Positions 26,874 to 39,400 of a DNA stretch of 64,000 bases are shown here, piece after piece. The number at the start of each line of letters is the position of its first letter. Position 1 is the stretch's first letter. Position numbers and translations under genes: made by a program. The notes under the pieces were generated by a model, which saw only the letters and a program-made list of their open reading frames with translations, ran no database searches and had not been told where the DNA came from. This DNA is from Larus michahellis (taxonomy: Eukaryota; Chordata; Aves; Charadriiformes; Laridae), in NCBI RefSeq assembly GCF_964199755.1, contig NC_133910.1, positions 2,874,501 through 2,938,500 on the forward strand, read 5' to 3'.

Positions 26874-26943
26874 GGGCGGAACTTCCGGGGGGTGTGGGGG
26901 GAGGCTTCCGGGGCACGGGGCGGGGCTTCCGGGGAGCGGCGCC
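26874..26943 (+). promoter_or_regulatory. HDHD3: HDHD3 promoter and noncoding exon, with three ETS-type sites
   Basis: Directly after the ALAD stop there are three CTTCCGGGG copies (about 26882, 26905 and 26926) in a loose tandem of about 22 bp. The first, ACTTCCGG, is the ETS/GABP consensus. The block ends at a donor-like CGGTGAGTGCGG (26942-26952). It probably drives HDHD3 from within the ALAD 3' region. Confidence 0.55.
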
Positions 26944-27563
26944 GGTGAGTGCGGAGCTGGGGGCGCCCGGGGACCGCGCGTACCCCCGGCCTGGCCGCCT
27001 CCCCCCGCCGGGAACCCGCCCCGGAGCCCCGGGGACACCCCGCGCCTGCGTGGCCCCCGTGTACCCACGCCGGGCACAGCCGCGGGCGCCCCCCCCTACA
27101 TCCACCCCGGGTACAGCCCCGGGCGCTCGTTCTCCTATCCCCGGTACTGCGGGTGCCCCAGCCCCCTGCCCCCCTACACCCACTGGAGGCACCCCGGGCA
27201 CAGCTCCGGGTGCCCCCCGTACCCCACCGCACACACTGTGGGTACAGCCCCGGGTGCCCCCAGCAGCCCCCGCGCAGGGCCCCGCAGCAGCACCCACGGG
27301 GGGGAGGGGGGGGTGAAGGGGGTGCAGCTGCGCCGGCCTGGGAGATTTTACCCCCCGGGAATCGGAGCAGGGCCTTCCCTCCCCTCCACCTCTCCGTGCA
27401 GACCCCAGAGGGGGCCTGAGCCCCCCGCGGTGGGCCGCTGTCAGCAGTGTGTGTGACATGGTCAGAGGGCCGGCGCCCACACTCTCTGATCCACACTGGG
27501 CACCGGCTCCCGCTCAGCAGAGCCCCCGGCTCCCCCCGTTTGCTCCAGGCTCCTGCTGAAGCC

Positions 27564-28280
27564 ATGCTCCGGCTTCGCTTCCTGACGTGGGACGTGAAGG
27601 ATACGCTGCTGCGGCTGCGGCGGCCAGTGGGGGAGAGCTACGCGGCCGAGGCCTGGGCACACGGGATCCGGGTGCAGCCAGAGGCTCTCACTAGGTCATT
27701 CCGGGAGGCGTACGGAGCCCAGAGCCGGCTATTCCCCAACTACGGCCAGGGCCGGGGGCTCAGCTCCCAGCAGTGGTGGGTCGACGTGGTCAAACAGACC
27801 TTCAGGCTCTCAGGTGTGCACAAAGAGGGAGTCATAACGCTGATGGCGGAAAACCTCTACCATGACTTCTGCAGCGCTGGTAACTGGGAGGTGCTGCCAG
27901 GAGCCGGCGAGACCCTGAGCCAGTGCTGCCAGCGCGGCTTCCGTATGGGGGTCGTCTCCAACTTTGACAACCGGCTGGAAAAAATCCTCTCCCAGTGCAA
28001 CCTGCGGCACCACTTTGAATTTGTCCTCACCTCTGAGGAGACAGGCTTCGCCAAGCCAGATGGGAGGATCTTCCAGAAAGCCCTGCACCTCGGTGGGGTC
28101 CCCCCAGAGCAGGTGGCTCATGTAGGGGATGACTACACCCGGGATTACAGGGCAGCCCGAGCCGTGGGCATGCATGGATTTCTGCTGCGGGCCGCCGGGC
28201 AGAGCGCTGAGCCGGAGGTGCCCCCTGAGCATGTCCTGCCCACGCTCAGCCACCTCCTGACCCTTATCGAGAAGGGGTAG
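27564..28280 (+). CDS. HDHD3: Haloacid dehalogenase-like hydrolase domain protein 3
   Basis: A single-exon frame of 238 residues (human about 251) of the HAD superfamily; the substrate is not established. It begins MLRLRFLTWDVKDTLLRL. Motif I reads DVKDT, so the second Asp of the usual DxD is replaced by Lys, as in the human protein as I recall it. Motif II is VVSNFDNR, motif III contains KPDGRIF, and motif IV is VGDDYTRD. A helical cap lies between motifs I and II. The ATG at 27564 was chosen because it matches the family N-terminus; upstream codons in the frame are GC-rich leader. The gene converges with BSPRY. Confidence 0.95.
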   Translation: MLRLRFLTWDVKDTLLRLRRPVGESYAAEAWAHGIRVQPEALTRSFREAYGAQSRLFPNYGQGRGLSSQQWWVDVVKQTFRLSGVHKEGVITLMAENLYHDFCSAGNWEVLPGAGETLSQCCQRGFRMGVVSNFDNRLEKILSQCNLRHHFEFVLTSEETGFAKPDGRIFQKALHLGGVPPEQVAHVGDDYTRDYRAARAVGMHGFLLRAAGQSAEPEVPPEHVLPTLSHLLTLIEKG

Positions 28281-28415
28281 CTGCGTTTCACAGGAGGACC
28301 TGAGCACTGAACCAGTCCTGGCATGGATTTCGTGCTGCCGGTTGTGCAGGGAACAGAAGCGAACTCTTCTGAGCACAGGGAGCAGCTGCCCGCGGAGCAG
28401 GAGGGGTGTCCATAC

Positions 28416-28421
28416 AATAAA
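28416..28421 (+). terminator. HDHD3: HDHD3 poly(A) signal AATAAA
   Basis: AATAAA lies 136 bases after the HDHD3 stop and is followed by T/G-rich sequence. A second AATAAA lies near 28690. Confidence 0.75.
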
Positions 28422-28429
28422 ATGTATCT

Positions 28430-29356
28430 GACACACTCAGTGTTGCTGCTGATGTACTTCATCTCTCTAAAAACACTATGGAAGAGGCTCAGCGGTGGGG
28501 TCTTCCCCCAGTAGAGCGGGGACTGGGTCAAGCTGTGCTCCAGAAGGTTCATTCTGGGGGAGGGACGGGCAGCGTCCCCCTCTTCCCGACAGCGGTGGCC
28601 TGCAAAACAGGCTGGAGTGGGGGAATTTCACTTAATTTAATGTATTGCCAATCAACATAAACTTTGCATTACTGATTTGAGTATTGAGAAATAAAGAGAA
28701 ATTTTAAAGAGTTAAGAAAACACCTCTCCTGCCCTTCTCCCTGCTTCAGTTGCAGTCCAACACCCCTCCTTCCCCCCCGCCTGCTCCCCATGTCTCTGCC
28801 ATGTCACACTCCCTTCGGCAGCGAGGAGCAGCTCAGGTTGGGTTCCTCTCTGCTGCTCCTTGTTTCTTACTCCTCTGCTCCTCCATGGGCCCCACAGCCC
28901 CACGTGGGTTCCCCAGGGGTGACAGCCCCCCACCGTGTCCCTGCTGTGGCATGGGGTGGCTCCTCCCAAAAGCGTGTCTCCAGCTGTGTCCCAGTGACGT
29001 TCCCTTCCATGTAGCTCCTCCAAACACATCTTTTAGTATTTCTCCTGTTTTCTAAAGCCCACCGTCAGGCTGGAAAGCTGCCCTTGGTCAGAGAGGAATT
29101 CAGTGATTGACCCAAAAGTGGCCGGCAGAGCCAGGCGTTACCCTGAGCACTCGCCCCAGCACGGCCAACACAGGGGGAGAGGAAAGCTGCCGTAAAACAC
29201 GTGAAGAACAGACGTAGTTTGAAGGCAGGTCTTGTCTAAACACCACTGTACACAAGCCAGCAGCCCTGTCTGGGCTCCTTTCCCCCATGTATAGCGTATA
29301 TACAGTCACTGCATATACAATTGTATGTTCACCCCGCAGCAAGTGCAATGCTTGGC
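28430..29356 (-). other. BSPRY 3' UTR and HDHD3/BSPRY convergent gap
   Basis: No coding block is seen. The minus-strand BSPRY transcript must end here. A reverse ATTAAA (TTTAAT on plus, near 28635) is a candidate signal, close to the end of HDHD3, so the two 3' ends may overlap. Confidence 0.4.
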
Positions 29357-32300
29357 TCACTGGACCAGCGAGATGCTCTGGTGCGCCACAGCAAAGACGG
29401 GATAGAGGGGCTCCGCGAAGGTCTCCCGGTGGGAGAAGAGGATGGTGCAGGAATCGGGGTCGTAGAAGAGCACCTCTCCTCCCGCAAAGTCAACCAGCAC
29501 CCCGATCTCGGCCGGAGAGCGGATCAGCTCCACCGCCTGCGGCTGGCCGGCGTGCAGGAACCTGAACTCCTTGTCGTAGCGCGAGAAGACCCAGGAGGCG
29601 GCATTGAAGCCCAGGCGAACTTCGGTGCCAGAGCCCCTCCGCGGCAGGGAGCTGTAGCAAACCCCCAGCTTGTAGGCACAGCTCTTCTCCACGCTGACCT
29701 TCCACGCACAGACTCCCGAGTGGAAAGCCTCAGTAGCCAAAGCATTGGGCCAGTGGTCAAACCGCTCGGGGCAGTCCAAGTCCACCTTCGCTTTCTTGGG
29801 GCTGAATGTGAGGGTCTTCTTGTCTTCTGACAGGCTGAGGTGGGGGCTGATGGTTTTCTCATCAATGTGAATTTCCTGTGAGCCTGCAAGAGAAGCCACA
29901 CAGTGAGCAGTGGCCGGTGGCCCCTGTCTGAACCGCTCAACAAGGTCACAGCCATCCGAGACACAGTCTGCTCCCCCGGGGTGGCACAGTGTCTGTGGCT
30001 CGAGCTCCCCACAGCCTCCCCTCTCAATCCAGGGCCAGAACAAGGCAGAAATTCCTCAAAGCCCAGATTTCACCTCTCCAGCCTTCCACTAGAAGTCCTG
30101 CAGAGTCAGAGAAGATCGTTTTACTCCGACCCTGGCCCAAATCCCCACAAAACACAACTCAGCAGGTTCAGTTCATTCCGCTTTTGGGAGAGACCCAAAT
30201 CTGAGCCCCGTCCCTTCCCACCCCCACTGCGGGTGACTTCTGCTCCCCAGCAAGGACGGCAGGGCCATTGGCAGAAAACCTGCAAAGCCGGTAATACCGG
30301 AATGAGGAAGAACAGGAGAGGGCTGGGCAGGGGAAATCCCTTTCCTCCTGTAAAGCCCAAGTCGCTCATCAACCCACCCTGGGCCCTTTTGGAGCAGGTG
30401 GAGCTTTTTGGAGGTGGCACCAGGCACTGGAGATGAGCACGGCCATGACTCTGTTTGGTTTTGCCCTGAATTAAGGGGCTGCCCGGGTGCCACAGCACAA
30501 ACCCAGCGAGCTGCAGCCCAGGGTGAGAGCTGGGCTGGCCAGAGGATGGTTGTGCTGAGGGTCTGCTCCACTTTGGATGGCTGACAGCACCCAGCACAGC
30601 GGGTGACAGACCCTCAGCAGGTCCACAGACCGGGTGTGAGTGCTGAACAACCACACAAGTGTTCCCCTCACTCTGTAAATTCACTAATAAAAGAGAAGCT
30701 GATGCCCAGCTGACTCCCCTGCTCACGGGGAGAGTGAGTTTCTACCCGCAGGTGCCCCTCCTTGCCCCTCCTTGCCCTGCCTTCCCCCACCCTCACATTT
30801 GAGTTCTTAAACCGCCACAGGAACAAGGCTGGGGCAGGTGAGTCATTTGCTCTCCCAGCCCTGCTGCCAGCAAGAGGCTTCTCACCATGTGGCTTCCACC
30901 ATATCACGTATTTCCCAACCAGCCTCTGCTCGGCATCCAGCACATGGCAGGATGAGGCCCTTAGAGAATCAAACCATTATGGCTTAAGCCTGAACAGGGT
31001 CATCCCAGAGCCCGACCTGCTCCAGACACCTACATGGACCCAGGTCAGCATCCCTCCGACCAGCAGTCGAGGGGATTCCTAGTGCTGCACCCCCCCTGCT
31101 GCTCCTGGGCAGGAGACACAAACAGGCTGAATTATCAGTTTGTACAAGGTGGAAGCGCCGCGCACGCTCACACGTTAGGTGGAAGCTATTGCGGGCACGA
31201 GCGAGCAGAAAGAGGATCTGAAGACAACATCCCCTTCCATCTGAAGCAGACGACCGCATTCATCTGATGATTTATTTTACCGAGCAGCAGCCAAATGCTC
31301 TGCAGCGTGCCTGCCCGCCACGCTGTGCCCTCCGTAGGTCTCCGCGGCTGTATTTGCTCACGCTGCCTATTTGTAGGTTGACTTTCCAGGAAGCCAAACA
31401 CTGCTATGAATTCATAGAAAACGGAGCAGTACGAGACTTTATCTTCTTCTGACAGAAGAAAGGCACTAAACCTCATGTTGTGCAACACACATCTAACCTA
31501 GGTACGGGGCTGCATTCTGCTGTTCATGTACAGGGATCATCTGCACGAGGAAATACCACCCCAATGACACCCGTGTAGCTTCGTTGGGGAATTATGGCTA
31601 CAGGGGAGCATCTGAGGGAGGGGAAGGGCTGCCAGAGTAACAGCAGAGTAATTCAGATCAGCAAATTTTCCCGCACAGACAAGTGTTTCGTCATGATCAA
31701 ATCTGCCCTCAGATACTCCCATATATTCTGATGAACAACTCCACCAGGAATTCATCTCACCCCAAAAATGTATTTTCTCTGTGTACAGTACCCATTGGAG
31801 TGGCCTTGCCACTTTAGAGAGAAGAGGGATGCTGCGTATGTTAACACAGTTAACATCTCTGTCGAGTACGTATGTGTTAACTGCAGCACATTTTACCACT
31901 TTTAAAAATCCAAGTTCCCATTTCCAAACTCGCACACCTGAAATTAAAATCCTTGTATCTAGATTTAGGCACCAAGGTGGAATCCAGGCCCGGCCTGGTC
32001 TCTGGGGCAGAAGGTCACCGTGGAGCAGCCCAAGGTCTCAGCCAGCTGGGACAGCTTCAGTCCGTGTCACCCCTGCAGAGGGTCCTCCATCAGGTCTCCC
32101 GCCAGCATCACCACTTACCTGCCCCTCAGCGGGACTAACACGAGTGGCCATGAACCAAGATCCCTCCCAGAAAGGTGCCAGGAGATTTACATCATCTCTT
32201 GGTTTCAGGAAGAAGCTGCCAACCCCAAACATAAGCGATACAGAAGCCTGGATGCCAAGTGCAGACATCAAAGGAATCCCGTTTATTTTTGAGAGTGAAA

Positions 32301-35300
32301 TACACTCCCAGGCTCTTTTACCTGTTGGTTTCCAAGTTTTTTTTAGAGGCTACAGGGCTAGAATTTACTAGAATCCTTTTTTAGAGGCTAGGAATTTACT
32401 CTTCTCAAGCAAATAAACAAGACTGGCTTTGGGAGGAGGGACCACCAAGTGAAACATAACATTCCTGTGTCTTAATGGAAGTTAGGACCACTGCAGTTAA
32501 TATTAAATCACTAAGGCTAGGTCCTGGGTGGACTATGGACTAGTGAGATAAGCGTGGATATGACAGGCATCCTCAGCATGCAATAACGGCACTCAAATGG
32601 AACCACAAAAACACCCCAAACCCACAAACCAGAGTCTAATAATAGCACCAACAGACCCACTACTAGGATCGAATGCCGGAGAGTCATTACATTGGACAAG
32701 GATGCTATTGGGAAAGGAATCCATAAGAAAACCACGCCACAACAAAGAGAATGAGGGAAAGGCTTCCCGTGTGACTTGACAGCTCTGAACGTCAGCTGAG
32801 AACCTGCTCAACTTTGCCAAGGTACAACTGCCGGAGTCTGCATGGCTGCCAGCATGCAAAGACTCAACACAGAGGGAAACGAATCACAAAGGGAGAGCAA
32901 CACTAGAATTTGCAGTAGAAGAAGCAAATGACGGTGTTGTCCAGTGCGCACAGATTCTCAAGCTAATGCTGGAAAACACAAGAGGAATAAAATCCAGAAG
33001 CGCATCCCTTGGGGAGGGACCTGGAAACAGGGAAAAACTGAACTCGCTCATTAGCATCAAGAGTGAGATGAGCAAAAATCAAAGGTTAACCCAAGAGCTT
33101 TGGGACGGTGACCCCAGGTATTGTTCACGAGGTGGCACACAGGACAAACGTTTTCAAATTGTGAAGGATGTTGCCACCTTTGAGGAATAAAAAAATGCAT
33201 TTGAAACGCTCTAATGATGGCCTGGAAGCAAGAGTAAAAGCAAACATTTCACAATCAGCTATTCAAGCGGATCACAGCCGGAAGAACAACATCTCTCCCT
33301 GCTCAACAGAGCTGGCACCAACCTGGCAAAACCATACCCACAGCACGTCACTGGCCTGACAAACGCCTCCGATGGAACCTCGCCGTACAGCAAGAGCTGA
33401 ACCAGATCACAAACGTCTCCACAAACCACCAGCTCGTGCACAGCCACAATTTCAGCTTATGATCAGAAAGCTCCTGCGTTTACTCACTTCTCATTCCACA
33501 CATCAGAGCATCTCACAGACGCCACGTGGGTGAGTTCACCAAAAAATCACCAGCAGGCCAAAGGTAAACGCAGTAAAGAGGAATTTCCGTGACAGATTCC
33601 TATGGCAGCATCTGTCAGGAAAGTGCCAGCGATGTGACCCAGGAAACTAAGTGAGGTTAATCAACAGAGCTGATGAAAGACACAGTCTTTTCAAACCTCT
33701 ATTCTCCTCTTAGCCACAACCAGCTGCTTCAAGTCTCTGTCCCACTCCCAAACCTCCTACAGCTGCTGCTGCCCCCCGGCTGTGGGCTCTAAGCAAGTAG
33801 CAGGGGCTGGGACAGCAGAGGAGGGCAGGATGCCCGTGTCCTGGGCAGGACACAGCATCAGGATGTTTTCACCCAGCACCAGGATGTTTCTTGGGCACAA
33901 CATGAACGAGCATGCAGGAATTCCCAGAGAGCATGGGACCTGAGCGAGACACCAACCTGTGACACAGCAGAGAACAGCAGAGGCCCACAGTCGATGCAGC
34001 AGCGGACTCTGAACGCAGGTCTGATTAAAGTTTAACTTCGAGGACTCCTGTGGCTCTAAGATTCCCTCTGCCACCTCTGTCCTAGCAAAGGAAAACAAGA
34101 GTTATTTCAAAAGACAATGACTTATTGACCAGTGCTGGGAAGCATTTAAGATGACTAGGAAGTAGGAAAGAAATATGAGCTGGGGCAGTTGCAAGAGAAA
34201 CTTGTTGCAGCGAAACTGCACCAGGGGTTTCTGGACAAACTCCCCGCCCTCCTCCCAAGCGATACTTTCGGTTGGCTTAGATTACAGTCCCTTCTGAAAT
34301 CCCAGCAGCCTGAGTCAACAGGCTTCTCGCTCAGCAAACACAGATTAAAGGCGTCTGAGAGCGGCTGTCGAGGTACAAGAGGAGCACAATGAACAGGGTG
34401 CAGTGAGAGAATCAGATTTCCCTCTTTATCGACAAACCCTGGGTGCCAGAGCAAAGGGCGATGCGAGAGCAGAGCAAGCCGGGACTTGGGGTTTCATACA
34501 GCACGGCAAGGAGACTAAGGGTCTGCTGGGTTCCTGTGGCCTGCAGTACACGTGAACTCATGGCTGTAAGAAAAGGCACTGGCACTGGCAGCGGGTGATG
34601 TGCAGCGGCCAATTTCTTACTCTCTACAGGCAGGGTCCAGGCAAAAATACTCCTGAAAAGTCCCCTGGGCAGCCGAGTCCAGCCAGCACCCCTGCAGCAG
34701 CCACGGAAACAAACGCCTGTCAAAACGCAGCCGCCAAGACACCTTCTCAAGGAAGGGCAGCCCAGCGTTACTGATCATGACCGACAGAAACGCTGACACC
34801 CGCACTTGGTTCTCCCCTCCCTGCAAGCCGGGAAGGAGGCAGCAAGTGCGGAGCTTGGGCTTGGCATGAGGGCTTGGGCACACTGCTCCTCCAGGTGATG
34901 CTGTGCCAGCAGACCCCCGCACAGCCCCCAGGCACAGAGCACACCAGCTTCCAAGGTGGACAATCCTACCTCCTGCCAACAGCCTGGGACAGGCTAGCTC
35001 CATCCCCCAGAGAGCCCTGTGGAGTTACTAAGGAGCTGGAGAAGGTCTCCCCCGAGCAAGGACCAGCACATCCCGCAATGCCTCCAGGGAGACATCACAC
35101 ATTTCTACGTGCCGGGATGCTCTGTCTTGAGCTGCAGCGCAGCACGTGAAACAGAGAGGAGACGCCATGTTGGCATCTCTGTGCTCTGTCCTTGTCCTCA
35201 ACAAAAGCAGTGCGAGGGAGGAGAGAGGGGGTGTCACCTGCCGCCGGAGCAATAGCAAATGGGAGCCACAGGGGGTGCAGGCAAGCACGGAGCGGTGGCG

Positions 35301-38300
35301 AGGGAAAGGCCCAGGAGCAGCCAGGTACTAACCTCTCGAAGATCTCTTGTTCTGCACTCTGGGGACAAGGAGAAAAAGAGTCATCACAGCTGAAATCCCC
35401 ACAGATGAAATCCCAAACACAGGCTGGGGCACAGCAAACCCGGCACCCAGGGAGCACTGTCCTCCTTCCCGAGCCAGAGAATCACAGAATGGTTTGGGTT
35501 GGAAGGGACCTTAAAGCCCACCCAGTGCCACCCCCTGCCCTGGGCAGGGACACCTCCCACCAGCCCAGGTTGCTCCAAGCCCCGTCCAACCTGGCCTTGA
35601 ACCCCTCCAGGGATGGGGCAGCCACAGCTTCTCTGGGCAAACCACCCCTCACCCCAGCGCTGGCCCTGGGAAGCAGGGTGAGCATTCAACACCCATTTTC
35701 TTCAGCTGCAGCACCTTCCACTCCCTGCCTCAGAAAATGAGTGGGAATGGCTGGGGGCGATACATCTGCCACATCTAGCTAGGGGTAATGCCTGCTGCAG
35801 CAGTGGGACTGGGTGGCTGGGTGACAAATAGCTGGAAAAGGCCATGGGAGCATCCAGACCACCACCCTACTGCACGCATAAGTGGGGTGAGAGGAGAAGA
35901 CCGCAAGTAGAGCTGGATCATCTGGCACAAGGGAAACGTGTGGGAGAGCTGAGGCAGGTGGACAGTCTCAGACCCACAAAAGAACCAGCTCTGACTCCAT
36001 ACCCTCTGACAGGCACCAGCCCGTCTGCATCTGGGAGCTCTCACCGCTGCACCCTGCCTTGCCCAGAGCATGAGAACCCCGGCCCTGAGGTCCCCCCTCT
36101 CCCCCAACCCACCGGGACACGCTGCAAGAACACCTTGTGCTGGCAGCAAACCACCCCCAAAGCTTTCAAGAGGGGGTGAAGCTGCAGAGGACTTAACCCA
36201 GGAGTCAGATAACCTCCTGATCAGTCCCACTTGATTCTGTACCCCCTGGCAATGGCGCGTTCTCAAGGTACAGCCCAATTAGCAAAGTGGAAGGAAAATA
36301 CTTGACCCTTGCTCAGCTACGACCTGCAGGGTGCTCCTCGTGCCCTTCACTTTCCTCTGACATGACACCTATCTATTCCTGATAGACACAAATACCAACA
36401 CCAACAATCCAAGGTGGGGAACGTACAATCCCTATTTTCCTTCCACTATGTGGCGAACGGAGAAGCTGGGGATCTCGCTGTTTCCTGACACTGGTATCTG
36501 ATGGCCCTTGCTATCCAACCTCCGCTCTCCGTGGCGAGGCCGCAGCCCAGCCAGCTGAGACGCCAGTGCAGGACAGAAGCTGCGTTTCCCACCAAAGGAA
36601 CAGCCATTCCATACATGGGATCAGTTACATTTCCCAAGCAGAGCTGCTGCCCCCCTCTTCACGAAGTTCATGTGGCAAGCAGAGGCTGAGAGCGAGGAAG
36701 CGGAGGTGCAACGCCCACCCGCTCCTGTCTACAATGGGAGGAATCACTTGGGTGAACAGAGACAATTCAATAGCCAGAAAAGGAACCGAGCTTTGCACAG
36801 TAAATATCCCAAATAGAGGTATGACAGACAACAGGGCAGACCTTCAAGAAGAACTGCAGGTGCTCCCAAGGGTCACGTTTTGACTAAAAGTAGACAGAAC
36901 ACTAGAAAACTGGTGGCCCAGTTGCCTGCTGTAAGAGCAGGTCTGTCCTGAGCTGGCAGCTTCAAGCCAAGAGGATGGAGACCTGAGCCTGGCTGGTCCT
37001 GAACCTCACTGCAAGCAAAAGCGGAATCGGGCAGAGGAGATGCCCAAGGAACCACCGAGAAACCACTGGGGCTTCTCAGGACCGGGTGAAGGAGGTTCCT
37101 TCAGCTAGTCCTGCAAACTTAGGTCCTGTCCAACTCTGCCTCCTTGCTGTCAGTGCAGCAAGCTGCTGGACACCATATTGAAGTCCTACCATACCCATGA
37201 TAAAAAGTCTTGGTGACTTCTGAGGTGACTGACTTGTCCCCAGGTACAAGGAGCAATACTCACCACCAGGCCCTCGTCATCCAGGTTGGTGATCATGTCC
37301 ACCAGGTAGGTTCGGAGGGCAGCCAGCTTCTGCAAAGCCTCAGTCCAGTGCACCTGCTGGGTGAGGATGCTCTGGTGTGCCCGCTCGTCCTCCGCGTGCA
37401 CCTCTTCCAGCAACCGCTGCTCTTCATTTTTACAGGCGTTCCCCACGAAGATCAGCCTCTGGATCACCAGCTCCCGCGCCGCATTGGCTGTGTTCTGCCG
37501 GAGCAAGGAGAGAGGAGAATCATCAGCCTCGCTGCAACCCCAACACGGGCACCAACCGCTTCCGCCAGCTCTCTGTGGGCTCAGCCGTGAAGATTACTCT
37601 CAATGAAGCCCAAGCCACACTAATCACCATGATGCAAGCAGAGGTAAACGGGACAACCGGTCCCAAACCTGCCTCCTGGCCTAACCCTGGTACCGGAGTG
37701 ACAACCTGCGAGGGAGCAGAGTCCCATCCCTCAGCAGATCTTCCCGTATTCGCTATTAGTGAGAAAGAGCCACCACAAGAACGGTGAAAGCGAAACACAA
37801 ATAAAATCAAGAGCTGGTAAGACACTGGTCCTAGTGGGACGTTTGATGGCTGTACGCCAACGCCAAGAAGTTTATGGTTTGTGTACGTTTTTTAGGCAGC
37901 TGAAGCAGGAATCGCAAGTGCGCCCTGGCATCCACCTGCGCCAGCCGTGGGGTGGGAAGGGGACATGCCCTGCAGCCTGACCAGCTTCCCGGGAGCTCAG
38001 CAGCTCCGCCGGGAGCCCATGGGGCTGGCTCCGCTCCACGCCGGGGGACGGGGCAGGGACTCACCAGGACGGCCTGGTCCTTGGCAGGCAGCACTTGGTC
38101 CACGTGCCGGGTGATGGCCGCACTCTGCAGCTGGAGCCGCTCGCACCGGTCCACGATCTTGTTCTGGAATGCAGACGGGGCAATGGCGGCCCCCAGCCTC
38201 CCCTTGCTCAGGCAGCCCCCACCCAGCCCCACACCTGCCAGGGTCCTCGGGGAAGACACACTCCCCCCCAGGGGATCCCTCATATGGGCCCACACAGCCC

Positions 38301-39202
38301 CACGCCCTGCCAGGAGCCCCATAGAGAGCCTCCTTCCCCATGGAGAACCACTCACGTGGCCCTACACCCCACCAGGGGCCCCCCAGGATCCCCACAGCCT
38401 GCCAGGAGCCCCACAGAGAGCCCCACCTCCCCACGGGGGACCCCACACACAGCTCCACACCCTACCAGAAGCCCCACAGAAAGCCCCCATCCCCACGGGG
38501 GACCCCCTCATGTGGCCCCACGGCCTGCCAGGAGCCCCACAGCCTGCCCCCTTCCACACGGCAGCCCCCTTGCGTGGGCTCCACACCCCACCAGCAGCCC
38601 CACAGAGAACCCACCTCCCCACGGGGGACCCCTCACACAGTCCCACACCCCACCAGGGCCCCCACGCTCCGCCAGGAGCTCCACAGAGAGCCCCCATCCC
38701 CACGGGGGGCCCCTCATGTGGCCCCACAGCCCGCCCCCATCCCCACGGGGGAGCCCTTGTGTGGGCTCCATACCTCACTAGCAGCCCCACAGAGAACCCA
38801 CCTCCCCACGGGGGACCCCTCACACAGTCCCACACCCCACCAGGGCCCCCACGCTCCGCCAGGAGCTCCACAGAGAGCCCCCATCCCCACGGGGGGCCCC
38901 TCATGTGGCCCCACAGCCCGCCCCCATCCCCACGGGGGAGCCCTTGTGTGGGCTCCATACCTCACTAGCAGCCCCACAGAGAACCCACCTCCCCACGGGG
39001 GACCCCTCACAGGGCAACGGGGGCCCCCACGCCCCACCGGAACACCCCGGACGAGCCCGGACCCAAGCGCGGCCCCTCTCCCCGCCGGGCCCCCATCGCG
39101 GGCAGCCCCGGACCCCCCTCGGCCTCCGGGCCGGACCCCGTCCCGGCTCACCCGCAGCTCGGCCGCCCGCTCGGCCAGCGGCCCCCCGCCCCGCTGGGCC
39201 AT
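29357..39202 (-). CDS. BSPRY: SPRY-domain protein BSPRY, model without a B-box
   Basis: The mammalian protein has a B-box, a coiled coil and a SPRY domain, and binds 14-3-3 and TRPV5. Exons in transcript order are 39152-39202, 38065-38163, 37264-37494, 35333-35358, 33957-34081 and 29357-29883, giving 352 residues against about 402 in human. The coiled-coil part (AARELVIQRL, then EERAHQ-like DERAHQSILTQ) and the SPRY part (ERFDHWPNALA, ASWVFSRYDKEFRF, and PVFAVAHQSISLVQ at the end) match well. The first exon encodes only MAQRGGGPLAERAAELR. No Cys/His B-box is readable in any frame nearby, which accounts for the missing 50 or so residues. All junctions are GT/AG and in frame. Confidence 0.92.
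35486..35655 (-). mobile_element. CR1 LINE 3' fragment in BSPRY intron
   Basis: It starts GAATCACAGAATGGTTTGGG and GGAAGGGACC, and continues into CCTTGAACCCCTCCAGGGAT and TTCTCTGGGCAA. This is the reversed CR1 3' end. Confidence 0.93.
38200..39012. repeat. Minisatellite in BSPRY intron 1 with 187-bp higher-order unit
   Basis: C-rich tandem units of roughly 60 bp built around CCCCACAGAGAGCCCCCATCC and CCACGGGGGACC. Inside them a 187-bp higher-order unit is repeated almost exactly: GTGGGCTCCA recurs at 38574, 38761 and 38948. The BSPRY pre-mRNA is the G-rich strand. Long frames across the block are repeat artefacts. Confidence 0.9.
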
Positions 39203-39400
39203 GCTGCGCCCCGGCACCTGCCGCGGGGGCGGCGGGGCCCCGCCCGGCCGCGCACCGACCGCCCCGCCCCGCCCCGCCCCGGGACAGGCGAGGGGACGGG
39301 CGGGACGCGACGGAGGGGACCGGCCGGGTGAGTGTGCGACGGGGCGGCCCCCATGGCGGGTGCCCGGGGCGGGGGCTGCCCCCGAGCCTCGCTGCCTCCG
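39020..39400 (-). promoter_or_regulatory. BSPRY: CpG-rich BSPRY promoter
   Basis: Very CG-rich sequence with CCCCGCCC boxes at about 39263-39282 surrounds the BSPRY start codon (39202). It is squeezed between two minisatellites. No TATA box is seen. Confidence 0.55.
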
